Shown here piece by piece: positions 1-12,600 of a stretch of 64,000 nucleotides of DNA. Position numbers and translations under genes: made by a program. Numbering within the stretch: the first letter of the stretch is position 1; every line of letters begins with the position of its first letter. The stretch spans positions 11,170,251 to 11,234,250 of the forward strand of contig OU964931.1 in assembly GCA_918807975.1 (NCBI GenBank), read 5' to 3'. Source of the stretch: Aplidium turbinatum. Lineage: Eukaryota; Chordata; Ascidiacea; Aplousobranchia; Polyclinidae. The notes under the pieces were generated by a model. The model did not search any database. It saw only the letters and a program-made list of their open reading frames with translations, and had not been told where the DNA came from.

Positions 1-189
1 ATGTGATTTTGTGTTATCTTTTCTTCCTTTCAGCCTTTGAAGTTTCTGCAAAATGCTGTGCAGTGCTGGATTGATGCTACTGTAGACGCAGAGGTGGTTT
101 TTCGCGCCGTAGGCACGAACATTTTTTTTGCATGGGGGCCCCCCGATCTAAAAGTGCCCCGGGCCCCCCATCAGCTAAATCCGGCCCTG
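1..189. mobile_element. hAT-type MITE, end fragment at window edge
   Basis: This is one end of a non-autonomous hAT element; the rest lies outside the window. It finishes with CTAAATCCGGCCCTG, the inverse of the CAGGGCCGGATTTAG terminus of the complete 194-bp copy at 21562-21755. It also shares that copy's interior, including a C/G run next to the terminus and a TGCAGTGCTGG segment. It sits in the intron after the last visible transporter exon. Confidence 0.75.
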
Positions 190-623
190 GTTGTAGCCAT
201 AATGTTTTTTTTATAGCGGAATGTCTCGAACTATAAGTATGGCATTGCATTTTAACGAAAAAGGTTAGGCTACTTGGTGAGTTTGTGAAACTTTGGAAAA
301 AAAGGTATAATGAAAAAACATCAACAAAAATTATAAGCTACCACTATCAGTATTGGCAAAAGCCAGAAATAAAACGGACATTAAAAAAAAAGCTACAAGA
401 CTAACTCGGAACTTAAGGCTGCTCAAAGTAAGAACTCGAATTTAAGCTTAAATTTTCGAATATTTTGTTAATTCGCTCACCAAAAAATTCTTCCCAGTTT
501 GCAACCCTATTTTTGTGTAAACGAGCGAGTTACGTCGAAACCAGGCATTTCTAAAAGTAGAAACCAGCTACTTCTAGAAATCCCTGGTCAAAACTTACTT
601 AATTTACATGGATGGCTACTTAC
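190..623. other. intronic stretch, nothing recognised
   Basis: AT-rich sequence between the hAT fragment and the last visible transporter exon. I see no frame that continues the transporter and no repeat structure. It is probably intron, because exon 8 ends in a good donor (AAA followed by GTAAGTAG). Confidence 0.5.
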
Positions 624-3600
624 TTTAAACGAGTAAATGTAGTCATCTTGATTAAAAGCTGTTATGAGAATTAGAGATGCCAGCGCGATGAAAATTGAGA
701 GAGTGGTGATGAGAATGAGCCACCAATCCTTTAAATACTGATCAGCAAAAATCAAGATGTTGATGGCAACAAAAGAGAACAACGTTGCTATGAGCAATAG
801 AAAAAAGGGCAATGTTCCACCTTGGTATTTCAACGCCCATTGAAACAAATAACCAAACTTATTGTTAACAATTGAATCTTTTATGACTCCAGGAACAGGA
901 ACACCTCTACTTTTTTCGTTCAATTGAAATGGTGGGTTCGTTGAATGTGAAGGAGGTCCAATCGCAGAACAGGAAGATTGCTCACTGTCCTTGGTGAAAC
1001 TCGTTATTGTGTCATAACGCGAACTTCCAACATTTTTGCTTGCGTTTGCAGATTCATCTTGTGAATCTTCGGCAGCATAACTTCCTGAAAGAACTTCGTA
1101 TCTGTTCAAATAGAGAGTTGATAGAGAGTAACTTGAAAAGTTATCCTAGGTGTCAAAAGTCAATTTCTCCAACAGAAATTTTTAGATTTAGTGATTGATG
1201 TAGGGGAAAGTAGGGCAAAATGAGGTGGTAGGGCAAAACGAGGTTCTCGTTTTTTAAAAAAACTACTTACGCAACAGAGCGGAAATTTTGGTAGGAAGTA
1301 GCCATCTTGGAATTGAATCAATTTTTAGTTTAATTCTGTAATTTTAGTGTACAGAGGTGTTTTGTGCAGCAGAATTAAAAAAACAGGTAATTCGTTAAAA
1401 AAAACGGCCAAATGTTCCCGTGATTTTTTTATACTAAATATTTATTTGTTGCAGTTATTGCTTTTTCTCATAATACTTTAGGAAGTAGTGATAGCATAAG
1501 AAGGAAAATATTTGAATTTTCTTTCACTGCAAGTGTTTTACAGCCATTTTTTTTCTGTGTAATGCAATGGGGCATAATGGGATAGTTACTTCATTGCATG
1601 AAACTACATGTGAAATGGCTATCTTCATTTTTGTTAGCCTACTTCTGGAAGCCATATGCTACCGGTCCCGGACATAGCAGAATTAAACTATTTGTTTATT
1701 AATAGATCTCAGGGATTCATAGAATAGGAATCGCCAACACGGCTGGATATCTGACAAGCGAAGTGTAAAAGTATTGCCAGATATTTTTTAAATTTTTAGT
1801 AAAAATATCATTTTGGCATTTGCAAAGTAGTGGTTGCCCAAAATTTGCCTGTAAATAAACGGACAAGCTTTGGGCGATCACTACTCTTTAAAAATGCTAA
1901 AAAATTAGTTATTCTAAAAATTAAAAAAAAATATTTGGCAACACTTTTACACTCTGCTTGTCAGATATCCAGCCGAGTTGTTCATCCCTATACTATGAAT
2001 CCCTGATAGATCTTAAATAATAGCTTATAATCATTCAGGAATATCCTAGCTAATATTTTTTATCATAATTATGGTTCAAATGTTATTTCTGCTATTTTGC
2101 ATGTTTATTGTTTAATCATCTACGATAAACTTGTTTCTAGACTGTCAATAGGGGAAGGTGGGGCAGGACGGGACACTTAACTTTAATCGATGTTTTGCAG
2201 AATTCCTTTTTATCAATATCGGTAACTTTGGTATCATGTTATTTCTATTGCACACCACTACCAACCAGCAAGATACAAAGACTCAGTTAGTATCGCATGA
2301 CCTTATAATTAACAAAAACAAAAAAAATTAATTTGTCCCATCTTGCCCCACACCTGGGGCAGGACGGGACGCGTATTGTTCATATGAGGAATCACCTGTA
2401 AAACCACAAATCTACTGGTAATACCTTGTAATTTCAAAAATGACTTGCATTTACAGCACACGTAATTACATCAGGGCAAAATGACAGACTACTTTTTTCC
2501 ATAAAAATCACATACAAAATTGCCACGCCCATTATAAGCAGAACAGATGTCCCATCCTGCCCCAAGCAGCTCTGTCCCGTTTTGCCCCAATGACTGACAT
2601 TTTGAAATTTTCTGTTTGTTTATTATATATGTAACTCAAATCTAAAAAGTCAGATACCCCAAAAAGCACTTTTATTACTGTATCTCCAGACCACGTATCA
2701 TCTTCCAAATTTGAAATCATGCTAAAATGTGAAAAGTTTTGATAAGATTTCTTATAGCAACTAGCCTCTAATCAGTTATCTTGTTGCCACGACCACGTTT
2801 TTTCTCTGAACATCTCTTTTTTTTGCAAGTCATCGAGAATCATGGTGTCCTTTAACATCTAAATGGGTAGAGGACGCTAAAGCTAATACTTTTAAAAATA
2901 TCCACGGTGTCCCGTCCTGCCCCACGTCCCATCTTGCCCCACCTTCCCCTACATTGTTGCTGTGCAAATTTCTGATTCACTTCTCTCATCCCATTTTGCC
3001 CCATAAAAAGGCACCTCTGGAATTTGTTTGATACTTAAATGAGCATTATCATTTTTGATATTTTTTGTTTGATTTGTGTAGCATGATGCCTGACCTTTCT
3101 GCTAAAACAAAAATTGTTTGTTTTGCTTAAGTTTCTAGAATTTTATGACTGTCTAGGCTTAAGTATCCCGTTTTCCCCTACTTTCCCCTACAGCTAAAGC
3201 TTAAAGTTTTACAGATCAAGGAATAAAATTTATCTACCATTTAAAAATTGTAAACCCGTAAAGTCATTTTACATGCTCTGGCGAAATGCTGGCTAGATGT
3301 CGCTTATTAGATATATTAAAACCTCTCACTTTGCGTTGCGGCAGAGGCTTCCGACTTTCAAATGACATTGTCCACACAAAGAAAAATCGTTCCATATTTA
3401 AAAAAAAATATATATTTAAATTGCAGTCTCCAATAAATTTATGCAAGCAGAAAACAGTACTTTACTGATGAGTTAACAAGCTGTTTTGATCAAATAGCCT
3501 ACTTTGAATCATCTTATTGACTAGATAATCTAAAATTAACTTTATTTATTTTAAGTTTTAATTTTTCAGTGCACTCGCTTTTCCATAGGTTGAAACAGCA

Positions 3601-6600
3601 CGAATTTATTTCAAGACCACTCTAAGAAACCTTACTTTGAGATTTCATTGGGTTCATATCGTAGTTTGATGATGCAAAATGAAACAAATGTAGTTGATGT
3701 TAATTGACCAATAGATATAAATTCAACCAAAATATCGAAGGAAAAGAAAACAGCAAATGCAAAGGTTACCAGACCGCTTACAACTGTTGCTATGACAGGC
3801 ACCTGTAGAAAGAACATAATATGACGCAGTTTCTTCAAGTTCGAGTCGCACACTCTTGTGACTCTTTTACAATTAGGTTAGGATAACTTAAAATTCTTTG
3901 TTTCCTAATCCTACCGAAAAATAAGAGAGAAGCCTCTGAAAAACGGCTTTAAATTAATATTAAGCTCTTAACTATTGAGTGCGGGAGATGGGATAGCAGA
4001 CGACGATGGGATAGCAGACGACAATGGGATAGCAAGACGCTTGCTGTTCAAACATGAGCTATTTTTTTGTCTCCCGGCTTTAGCCGGTTGTTGAAAAAAG
4101 TAAACCAAAAAGAAAAAAAAGAGGAAAAGCTTCATGAAGAAAGAAGCCATTTACATGGCAGTTAGCACAATGCAGAGTATATTGTAGCCTACGTACTAGA
4201 ACAGCGACAAACTGTTATTCGATAACCACAAAGGTGTAGCCTTCCCTCTCCCTCTTAAACTATTTAATCAACTACAAACTACAGTACAACGGCCAATTAT
4301 TGCTACAGTACAATCGCATGCCAAGAAACATATAATGGAAGGCGTTTAGCTATATCAATATAGTTAGAGACAGTGACAGTGATTAGTGGCAACACCGTTC
4401 TAGAGTTCAATTCAAGCAGCCAGCCACTGACTAATTGTGGCAGAAGTGCCTCTTGGTACGGTATTGGCAAATCAACATTGTTTTACCCAATTGTTTAATC
4501 TTTAGAGATAATAAAGCCATAACTCACCGCAGTTCTTTTGTGAACCCGTTGAAATATGGGCAGTAACAATTCATCACGGGCCATCACGTATGCGTATCTT
4601 GGGGGGACAACCATGATAGAAAGTGACGCTGCAAACATGGATGCTAAAGCTCCGATGGATACAAGGTATTGCGCCCAATACCAACCTCGCTGGCTGAATG
4701 CAGATGGAAATGGCGATGCGACCACGATGTCGTAATTGGGCACCATAAGTGTCAACGCAACAGCGCTGCCGAAATACGCTGCAGCAGTGATTGATAACGA
4801 TATAAGCAATGCAAGAGGGATATCTCTGCAAATGTATTTCATAATTATGTAGAGAACTACTAATTATCTGCTTGCTGCTATTACTACCAAACTACAATAT
4901 AGACTAGCCTACTGACTACTATTTCCAGTATGACAACTTGAGTAGATACTGCCACATGTGACTACTGAAGTGTATGACTAAGCTTTTCGCAATGCTGTTG
5001 GAGACAGCGATGTAAAGTTGTAAACGATAGGCTACATATCAATATAGACATGCTAATTTAAATCCGGATTTTTTACTATGTAGGGGAAAGTAACCATAGT
5101 TGAGCCAAATTTTACATTTTTAGCGATAAATTCTAACCGGTAATGTTTTCACTCAAAACAAACTGAATACCGTAAACGAAACTCTTTAAACTAGCGGTTT
5201 GTGTTTTTACATACCTCGTAAGTAACTTAGTTGTAGCATTTTTTTCACGTTTAAGTAGGCTACTCATTTGGCTCAACTATGGAATCGCAGCGCCATAGTT
5301 GATCCACCCAGTGTCTTTAGTTGAGCCACTGTATTGTAGAAAAGGGAATTGATAAACTGATGAACCTGTGCGTTTTATAGCTTAAAACACACATCGAGAT
5401 TAAGTGGTTTCATTAAAGGTGTATTGACAATGAGCAATATGAAAGAAAGAACGAATACAAATAGTCAGAGAGTGTCATTAAAACTTATGTCAGTTTTTCA
5501 AAAAAATCAGTTTTTCAAATGCTTTAGTCAGTTATTGGCAATACTGGCATATGAAAATAGCTGTATCATCAGTATACAAGCTTCATGTGCCTAGCTCCTA
5601 CATGGACCTGCACTGCTGCAGCTGACAGCTGATGGATTGCAATGAACACAGCTCGAACAAAGGCATTGAACCCATTCCTCCACATTTTTAAGACTTCAGA
5701 GCAAATGCAACAGATGTTTTCATCTTCAACTTCATCAAAATCAGAGCTATCATGCAGGCTCATAGTATCAGATTCTTCTGAGGAACTCTCGAAGATGATT
5801 GATTTCTTTGCCTTCTTTGTGTTTGCTTGTGAAAGCGTTTTATTTTTCTGTTGAGCCCGTCTCATCTTGGGTTGACTGCTTTTCTTTGCCACTTTGTCAG
5901 ATTGCCTCATTCGTAATCGTTTCTTATCTAATAGCTTTTGCTTCTCTATGAGGCGATTTTTCTTTGGTGTAGCCTACTTGTTATAACAGCTGATTTTATT
6001 TTATTTTTTGATTGACTGGAACGCTTTCGAGGCAAAGCTTTTGGCAAAGGAAATATATCGGCAGGTGAAACATAATTAGAATTGGGAAAATCATGTTCAC
6101 TTCGAATCGGTGTCTGGTAAATTGACGTTCCTTCACTTCTACCCATTTCAGAAGCATTTTCCTGCAGAGAGGGAACATCCTGATTCCTGACCACAGACCA
6201 ATAGTGACGCACATTTTGCATTTATAAAGAAGAATCGAGTTCTTGAAGTATGTTACCAGTCACTGAGGGATCAGCACAGTGTACAGTTTCTCAATGAGCT
6301 GCTCTTCTGTAGCGGCAGGGTTGGGTCTATCAGTAAGATCTGATGGCAAGAAATCTCCGTCTGTGTAGATATCTCTGTTAAGTGGAAAAACTCCAGTTGC
6401 TTTGAAAGCAGATTCAATGTTGTTTTTACTAAATGAAACGTTGTATGCTTCCTTAGCAATGCCAGCAACATCGTAAATGGTGCAAGGGATTCCAGGGTGC
6501 GATTTCATCCAGATGTGCAGAAACTTGTTGTAATATTGTTTGAAGGGTCCAAAAACGGCTTTATCTAGCGGTTGAAGTTTATGCGAAGTGTGTAGATGAA

Positions 6601-9600
6601 GCGTGAGCATAACAATCCCATGCTCTCTGGCTCTTTCTACGGCTGTTAAGGAGACATGTGATACATGATTGTCAAGAATAAGCAGCACGGGGTTTTCCAT
6701 CGAACATTTAGTATGTTTTATAAAATGATCTAAGTAATGGACAAATAATTCTGTGGTCATCCATCCGGATGGGTTTGCGACACTCAAGGAACCAACTGGG
6801 GCATTTTTGAGCATGTACAGTTTGTATCGTTTACGAGGAAAGACAAACATCGGTGGAATATCGTTATTTAGTAGGTAGCCATAGTTGAACCACTTGGCCC
6901 TTAGTTGAGCCACTTGGCTCAACTAAGGGTCGGTGAAGTGGCTCAACTATGGAGCAGCGCTCAGTTTGAACACAACACGAAAATTTTGTCAGTTCCTTTT
7001 GATCCAGCAGTTTAAATTCTACGCAAATTAAAACTTTAAGCTTTGGTATATACATACAAAAACTTTCGCCTTTCCAACTGCTATACTTCCTGAATGAGCT
7101 AAGCTGACTTTTTCTCAAGAAAAAACGGTTTTTAGTGAGAAAAATACATAATTTGAGCTAGCAAACTCATCTTTCGCAAGAACCGCTTGAAACTAACAAC
7201 GAAGAACAGCCATTTTACTGCAAACACTTTGATGTGGTCACGGTGCAATGATTTTGAACAAATCGATAAAAAATTCTGGTGGATCAACTAAGGCAGGGGT
7301 CCGCAAATACTTTTTGGTGCGACCCAAAAAGCAATCGTTCGATATCTTCGCGACCCAAACGTTTCGGAAGTATATAATTTTGCGTAAAACACTTTGCAAA
7401 TTAATATCAATTCCAATGCGGTCGTCCCCGCTTATTAAGGCCACATCGGGACCGGACGATTTTGGCTTATTAAGCGAGGGACAATTTACTACCACTCCTA
7501 TACCTTCAGTAATTTTGAAATCAACCAAATTGGGCTTAATAAGCGGGTGGACCTATTAACCGTGTGCGTCGTCGTCGTGCAAGCCTCTCGGGCCGAGGGT
7601 CTATCCTTTTACCACCCCAGACTCAAGATGTTTCCGGACTACACTGGAAGGCTACTAGAGAGCAGCCAGTCTTTAGTTTCATCATCCATGATGCGCAGAC
7701 CTTCCACTCCGTTAGGTGGCTTGAAGATGGTATAGTCATTGATGATGTGGTCTGCGATCTGTTCCTCGGCACCACATTTACAGGAGGAGGAAGAGGCCAA
7801 CTCCCCATTGGTGCATGGTTGAGCGGAAAAGCCCGACGCCCGTACGAAGACGGTTGAGACGCACCCATGCCTGTCTTGGTAGTGTCAGGCTGATGGGGCA
7901 TGTGTCGAAGATGAACGAATGGAGTCTGGTGGTAGGCTACTTGACTTCCCTTCAGAATTCCATTTATAGTTCGCCCGAGATGAAGATCATCTGCTTCGTT
8001 GATTTTGTTGTTGAGCGGCTGGCACAAATGGGTGTCTTGATTTCAGTCGAGATCTTGTGGTGGGGAAAATGGTTAGGCTCTAGTGCCCGTCGGCCAAGAA
8101 ACAAAGTGGCTTCTTCGCGACAAAGCTCAGCAGGTTGGATGCCAGCGAGAATGGCAAAATTGTCCAATGGTGTGGGACGCAGGCATCCGGTAACTGTGCG
8201 CAGGGCGCTGTTTATGGCAGTGTTGATGTTATGGCAGTGAGCATTGCAGCACCAAACAGGTGCACAGTAGCATACTCTGCTGAAGAGTAGACAAGGGCTA
8301 AGGCTGCTATACGGTACGCAAAATGTCAGCCCTCGCCCCCCAGCTGGAGCCTGCTAGGCGCTTGAATAGCTCAGCGCGGGATGTCAGTTTCTTGCATAGT
8401 GACACCAAATGGTGGCGGTATGTGAGCGATCTGTCTAGTGTCACCACAAGATACCTTGGTGCGGGGCAGAAGGACAGAAGTTTTCCATTGTTCTGAACAT
8501 GTACGTAGCTCACGATCAGCTTCCCGATTGTGTAGGTGGAAAGCTGTCGCCAAAGATTTGGTTTCGCTGAGTTTCAGTCGCCAGTTCTGGAGATAAGCTG
8601 AAAGAGTTTTCATGGCTTGGCTCAAGGTGTCTTCCAGGCTATATAGCCGTGGGCTTAACTACTGTAAGTTACTAGCCTACAATCAAAAGTATAATTTTTT
8701 TTGTAGCCTACCAAATTGTACGAAACTCAGCACATCAAAGACTATATGATTGTATTTATTTTTGCCATACAAGTTATATTTATGGTAATTTTAAACCGTT
8801 TTGCGACCCACTGTGGATATAGTCTCGCGACCCAAATTTGGGTCGCGACCCAGTATTTGCGGACCCCTGAACTAAGGAACCGGCTCAACTATGGTTACTT
8901 TCCCCTACTCCCATTTCCTCCTCCTATTCCATGCCGTATTTTCTTTTCCACTCCCAACCCTTTTCCTGATGCTGATATAGGCTACATTTGTTGAAAAATT
9001 GATGCAAGTTTAAAAAAAATTAAAAAAGTTAATTTTTTTACGTTTGCCCACAACGATCTATTTTATTATGCTTATGCAATGTAAAAAGGTTTGCCAAATG
9101 CTTTACACCCTGGCTTTAGACAGTTTATAAATGTTGCCGTCTAGCCAAAAATGTTCGATTTTTTATTTTATTTTTTAAAATTGATGCAAGTTTAAAAAAA
9201 ATTAAAAAAGTTAATTTTTTTACGTTTGCCCACAACGATCTATTTTATTATGTTTATGCAATGTAAAAAGGTTTGCCAAATGCTTTACACCCTGGCTTTA
9301 GACAGTTTATAAATGTTGTCGTCTAGCCAAAAATGTTCGATTTTTTATTTTATTTTTTATCTCAATAAATAGGCCTACTGTGTTGTTTGCTTGACATCGT
9401 TTGCATATGCCTCAGTAAGATATAACTTCTCCATCAAACTTGTAAATATAAAGCAATTAGCCGATGATATCGCGAAATGGTCTTTGAAATATTCATGTTC
9501 ATTTAGTAGCGTTTGAAGGTGTTGGGGACAAGCTCAGCCTCAGCTCAGAAACGTCTGAACTTGTGACTGGAATTTTCGAGTCTGAATATTGTCTTGTTCA

Positions 9601-12600
9601 GAACTTGTTTAAAGGGTTGACGTTGCTTTTATCAGTTTGAAGTCTATCTTCGAGGAAATCTTTACACAGTAAATCTGATAGAATTTTGTTTAAGTGCAAT
9701 TGCCGGGTGACTGACCAGCAAAGCGAAAGGTGTTTGATTATATTGTTATAGAGTTCGAATTTCCGGGCTGAGAAAGCGTCTTGGGATCTTTATCCTGAAA
9801 GTTTCATGCCCTTGCAGAAGTTTCGAATCACTATTCACTAACATGTCGTAACATATAGTATAGATTCGCTTAAGTACGGAACATCATTCACCTTTTGGAA
9901 TTTATTGCCTCTTCCGTAGCTGAGGCTAATGTTTCATATCCAACATAAGAAACTATGAGGGTCGATGCACCGTGTATTGTTCCTGAAAATCCGAAAGGAA
10001 AAAATGCTCCTTTTGCTGTCCAGTATTCACCTTTCGCCAAAACCATTCCTGCACCTTAAAAAGTTAATTTTAGACTTTAATTTTTTTAGATTAAAAAATA
10101 ATTTCATGAGTTTGAAGGTAAATGCTTAGTTTAAGACACCTACACCACTTCAATAAGTTAAAGATCTAACACGACGGCTAACCTATATTGTGCAGTCTGT
10201 TGTCACAAACCATATGTGTCAGACGTAACAGAAATTAGTTGAATTTAGCAAGTGACATACAAAACTGCTATATTTTGCTAACTAGGCCTACAACGTTTGG
10301 AGTAATTAAAGATAAACTTTTATCTATTCAGCATTGGTTTTTAAAAGTTTTAAATTGTAGAAACTTCTGTGAAGGTTATCATACGGTACTCTAGTCTAGG
10401 ACAAAAGTCCGACCTATCAACGAAGAATTATTTGCATTAGCTTACAATAGGTCTACTTCGCTTGTCAATGTGAAATATTACTTACAAAATATAAATGCTA
10501 GTATAATGAAGTTTACTGTAACGAAAACCATGGTGATGATTGATGATATGTTTATTCCAGAAGCGATTATGATGGTAACAATGAGAACCACAGCTCCTGC
10601 CAAAACATCTGGATACGTCGACAACATTCCACCTGGCATTGGGGCATGTGCGGACATGTATTTTTCTATGGTATGATTGGTCAATCCATCTACATACCTA
10701 ACATAAATAAACAAGTTGAAAAATGTTAATTATAAACAAAATTTGAATTTATACACAGCGCAACGTCAAATAAAGAAGTTATAGGCCTAAAACTTTTTTG
10801 CTAACAACTCCAACTTATGCCATCCAAAGTAATCAGCAATGGAGGCAAAATACAAAATATTAATGCTGAAATAATTAAGTTGCATTAAATAGCAAATGGC
10901 TAAGATAAAAAAAACGCTTCTAGGCCTAACAATTTTTAGGTCAGTAGATCGAGCCTCCGTTAACGGCAGCGCCCAGGAAGAAGTCCATGAGCAACCTGAT
11001 GGGTGCATTATAATAATTGCCCAGTACGCAACGTTCATCATATGTGAATAAAGAAAAGAAACAAGCAGCTTTCAGTATTTTTTACCCCATCAGATTTAAC
11101 AGCCTACAAAATTATACTGACAACCAAATAGGCAGAAAGTAGCCAATGTCTGTAATGTAAATGTCTATAATAATGTAGCCAATGTCTTACCCACTCCAAG
11201 CTTTAGCAATAGCACTCACACTAATTGCATGCGCCATATAGACGACCCATCCTACAATGTAAGCCCAAAACTCTCCAATAATTAAGTATGTAAACTGGTA
11301 TGCTGAACCAGCTACAGGAATTCTTGATGCGAACTCTGAATTAAATATTAATCAAAGCTATTTATGAAGAAAATTGCAATTTTTTATGATACTTAACCGA
11401 TCGGTAGATAGAATCTCATTTCCATAACAATTTTTTCTCATGACAAACGAGTTCTCCACGAAAAAAAGGAACAAGGCAGTGCAAAATGGATCGTGATGTA
11501 TGATGTATGCTGCACTAAATCCAATCCCCTTCAGGTTGATTGGGGCAGAAATCTCCACCAGGTAAGCAACATCCCCGAATGGGAGAACTACCAACACTAT
11601 AGCTGCTTTTGACTGCATGGAAGATTTTCATTTTCTTGACAAATTTTTAAGTTTTGACTTATTCTTTTAGTCTCTCACTATCAACAACAAACTTTGACTG
11701 AAAAGCTTATTAAAAGCATTTTTGTGAGTCTTCTTTTCCTGGAAGTAAACTTGGCAGAAGGCAGTGGAAATATATCTTCTGTCAAAACCATGCTTGGGCC
11801 CTTTAACGAGGTGAGCACGTCTAAAGAATCATCCGAGTACACAGTAGGTTCGTTTTCATTTGGTCCTTAGGATTCCGTTTCGCTGTGGGGTATAATTTGC
11901 CCTAACAGTATGCTTCGTGTAGCGGACGTAGTGAGTAACAACCCGCTAATACGTAGCTGTAATCATGCATGACAACGACATCCCGCGAGCACGATAGTGG
12001 TAAGGATGGCCTATGTTCTTGTGTAGCAGTTTATTGCAGTAAAAAAATGAATCGTCGCCATCAGAACGCAAAAAGAGACTGACCGGTCTGGCACCAAAAG
12101 TTTAGCCATGGAGAGCGAAACTACAGAACAATGACTTCCATACCAGGAACCAAACTTAAGACTAACAGTAGCTTACCGGTAGTACAAAAAGCTATACTTA
12201 CAACAAGGCATACTAGGGCTACACAGACTCAGGACCAATAATAAGAGACGTCAGGTAATGTAAAAATGTTATAAGTTACGTAAAGCTTGCAGGAGCCCCA
12301 CTTTGCATGAAACAAACTCTTTTAAAAAATCTCAAAATTAAAAGATCCAATTGTTTATGGTTAATAAAGGGAGATTTCTCATCAATTGATTTAGCAAACA
12401 AGGAACATCATCTTCGCTTCCACTTTTGTGACCGACACCCCCTTTCACTAGTCTTTTCTTACTATACATCAATATCGCCCAAAACATATTTTCTTCACTG
12501 GTTTGATCAAAATAGAATCTGCCCGTATTTTAACAGAAGAAACATGTTCACGAATTTCGTCACGGTTTAGCAAAGGAACGGTAGTGCTAGCATATTCGTT

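Larger units (their letters stand above)
1201..3190. mobile_element. pogo-like (Tc1/mariner) non-autonomous element in transporter intron 7
   Basis: The ends are inverted copies of TAGGGGAAAGTAGGGCAAAA (left, 1201) and a matching right end that finishes CTACTTTCCCCTA (3190), with TA at both borders as in Tc1/mariner insertions. The end sequence is close to that of the transposase-bearing element at 5081-8907. No transposase frame is visible. Two younger elements are inserted in it (1710-2005 and 2149-2951). Confidence 0.75.
7294..8869. mobile_element. hAT element (1.6 kb) with 8-bp target duplication
   Basis: Ends are CAGGGGTCCGCAAATAC and GTATTTGCGGACCCCTG. The exact duplication AACTAAGG lies at 7286-7293 and 8870-8877. 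Subterminal GCGACCCA repeats are present at both sides. No hAT transposase is seen; most of the interior is a captured or inserted LINE piece (7562-8640). The host is the pogo-like element at 5081-8907. Confidence 0.9.
5081..8907. mobile_element. pogo/Tigger-like transposon in transporter intron 5
   Basis: Ends are TAGGGGAAAGTAACCATAG and its inverse CTATGGTTACTTTCCCCTA, with TA at each border. The TTGAGCCA motif next to the termini recurs inside, at about 6895-6955, as a local palindrome. The element carries a decayed DDE transposase on the minus strand (5569-6890) and has itself been hit by a hAT element (7294-8869) close to its right end. It accounts for most of the 5-kb intron. Confidence 0.85.

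Noticed and set aside
11358-11618. Minus-strand frame next to transporter exon 3
   Set aside because: It is outside the exon borders, has no homology to the transporter and lies in intron 2.
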